From Peptococcaceae bacterium (GTDB lineage: Bacteria; Bacillota; Peptococcia; Peptococcales; Peptococcaceae), in the NCBI GenBank assembly GCA_017383785.1, contig JAFNVD010000209.1, forward strand, positions 1 through 6,638: 6,638 bases of DNA, read 5' to 3'. The notes beneath the pieces are model-generated. The model did no database searches. It was not told the origin of the DNA and saw only the letters and a list, made by a program, of their open reading frames with translations. Of this stretch, positions 5,578-6,638 are shown in pieces. The position numbers were made by a program, and so were the translations under genes. Each line of letters opens with the position of its first letter. The stretch's first letter is position 1.

Positions 5578-6638
5578 ATGGAGCAGCCATCATTATTTGC
5601 ACATGAAGTATCGCAACCACTGGCGGCTCGTTTGCGGCCGCAAACATTAGACGAATATGTTGGTCAGACACATTTGCTAGGCCCCGGCAAGGTATTGCGC
5701 AAACTGATTGAAAATGACAATATTTCCTCCATGATTTTCTGGGGCCCTCCCGGTGTTGGTAAAACTACACTGGCTCGTATTATCGCCAATGCTACCAAAG
5801 CAAAGTTTATTGATTTTTCCGCTGTCACCAGTGGCATCAAAGAAATCCGCGCTGTCATGCAGGATGCTGAATACAATCGTCAATGTGGGGAACGCACCAT
5901 AGTTTTCGTGGACGAAATCCATCGATTCAACAAAGCACAGCAGGATGCCTTCTTGCCGTTTGTAGAAAAAGGCAGTATTATCCTCATCGGTGCTACTACA
6001 GAAAATCCTTCATTCGAGGTAAACGGAGCGCTTTTGTCTCGCTGCAAAGTATTTGTACTGCAAGCTCTCACCACTGAGGATTTAACTTTATTATTAACAA
6101 GAGCCATCCATGACCCACGCGGTTTTGGCTTGCAAACCATTCATATGGAACCTGAGCTCATCGAAATGATTGCCGTATTTGCCAACGGCGATGCTCGTTC
6201 CGCCCTTTCTACACTGGAAATGGTGATTCTGAATGGTGATACATTTGGTTCCACAGTCACTGTGACTATGGATACCATTGAGCAGTGTATCAGCAAAAAA
6301 TCTTTGCTTTATGACAAAAACGGTGAAGAACATTATAATCTGATTTCTGCACTGCACAAATCTATGCGCAACTCCGATCCCGATGCTGCTGTATATTGGC
6401 TGGCCCGTATGTTGGAAGCGGGCGAAGATCCGCTGTATGTAGCGCGACGTGTGACACGGTTCGCCAGCGAAGATATTGGCCTAGCCGATCCTCGCGCATT
6501 GGAAATTGCCGTAGCTGCTTATCAGGCGTGTCATTTTATCGGTATGCCCGAATGTACTGTGCATTTGACGCAGGCTGTGGTATATATGTCTATGGCACCA
6601 AAATCCAATGCTCTTTATATGGCCTATGAAAATGCAAA
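5578..6638 (+). CDS. rarA: Replication-associated recombination protein RarA (MgsA), C-terminus missing
   Basis: RarA is a AAA+ ATPase of the clamp-loader/RuvB group that acts at stalled replication forks and helps maintain the genome. The frame stays open for 353 codons to the right edge. The family usually has about 420-445 residues, so part of the C-terminal tetramerisation region is outside. Visible motifs are the N-terminal PLAARLRPQTLDEYVGQ (14-30), Walker A GPPGVGKT (56-63), Walker B VFVDEIHRF (109-117, with D112 and E113), sensor 1 GATTEN (138-143), the probable arginine finger R155 in LLSRC, and sensor 2 GDARSAL (204-210). A helical segment then has SMRNSDPDAAVYWLARMLEAG and RFASEDIGLADP, typical of RarA and its eukaryotic relative WRNIP1. 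The N-terminus has QPSLF (3-7), like a sliding-clamp binding motif. The start ATG has AAAGGAGG (5561-5568) 9 bases upstream. It is divergent from hrcA and has its own promoter. Confidence 0.96.
   Translation, partial: MEQPSLFAHEVSQPLAARLRPQTLDEYVGQTHLLGPGKVLRKLIENDNISSMIFWGPPGVGKTTLARIIANATKAKFIDFSAVTSGIKEIRAVMQDAEYNRQCGERTIVFVDEIHRFNKAQQDAFLPFVEKGSIILIGATTENPSFEVNGALLSRCKVFVLQALTTEDLTLLLTRAIHDPRGFGLQTIHMEPELIEMIAVFANGDARSALSTLEMVILNGDTFGSTVTVTMDTIEQCISKKSLLYDKNGEEHYNLISALHKSMRNSDPDAAVYWLARMLEAGEDPLYVARRVTRFASEDIGLADPRALEIAVAAYQACHFIGMPECTVHLTQAVVYMSMAPKSNALYMAYENA

Noticed and set aside
5880..6357. Minus-strand and alternate-frame open frames of 64-87 codons within rarA
   Set aside because: They overlap the conserved AAA+ coding frame, have no ribosome-binding sites and no family resemblance.

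Overview
The window looks like chromosomal DNA from a low-to-moderate GC member of the Bacillota (Firmicutes). Four things point there. The heat-shock genes are in the order hrcA-grpE-dnaK-dnaJ behind a CIRCE operator. DnaK is 606 residues and lacks the extra N-terminal-domain segment seen in Gram-negative DnaK. The Shine-Dalgarno sites are strong AGGAGG types. The promoters fit a sigma-A consensus. The codon and protein flavour would fit a Negativicutes-type anaerobe, but this is an impression and not a demonstrated placement. No mobile element, CRISPR array, tRNA or rRNA was found.

Layout, left to right. (1) Bases 1-388, minus strand: the N-terminal 129 codons of a flavodoxin-fold flavoprotein with a compact cysteine cluster like that of iron-sulfur flavoproteins. 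It has its own extended -10 promoter and runs off the left edge. (2) Bases 451-484: a rho-independent terminator that closes the heat-shock operon. (3) Bases 500-5266, minus strand: dnaJ, dnaK, grpE and hrcA, read from right to left as hrcA > grpE > dnaK > dnaJ. (4) Bases 5267-5577: a 311-base divergent intergenic region. It holds the CIRCE operator, the hrcA promoter, two abutting inverted repeats of unknown role, and a probable rarA promoter. (5) Bases 5578-6638, plus strand: rarA (mgsA), about the first 353 codons, cut by the right edge.

How the genes work together. HrcA binds CIRCE at the transcription start and represses the operon. GrpE is the nucleotide exchange factor of DnaK, and DnaJ is the J-protein co-chaperone that delivers substrate and stimulates ATP hydrolysis. 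The operon therefore encodes a complete Hsp70 cycle plus its own repressor. An 11-bp hairpin between dnaK and dnaJ could set the relative amounts of the two. RarA is a replication-fork AAA+ ATPase, and nothing visible links it functionally to the heat-shock genes.

I see no novel multi-gene system here; the genes are well-known families. The points worth a second look are small: the grpE start region, the dnaK-dnaJ hairpin, an A9 run in dnaJ, the abutting inverted repeats, and a possible clamp-binding motif in RarA.
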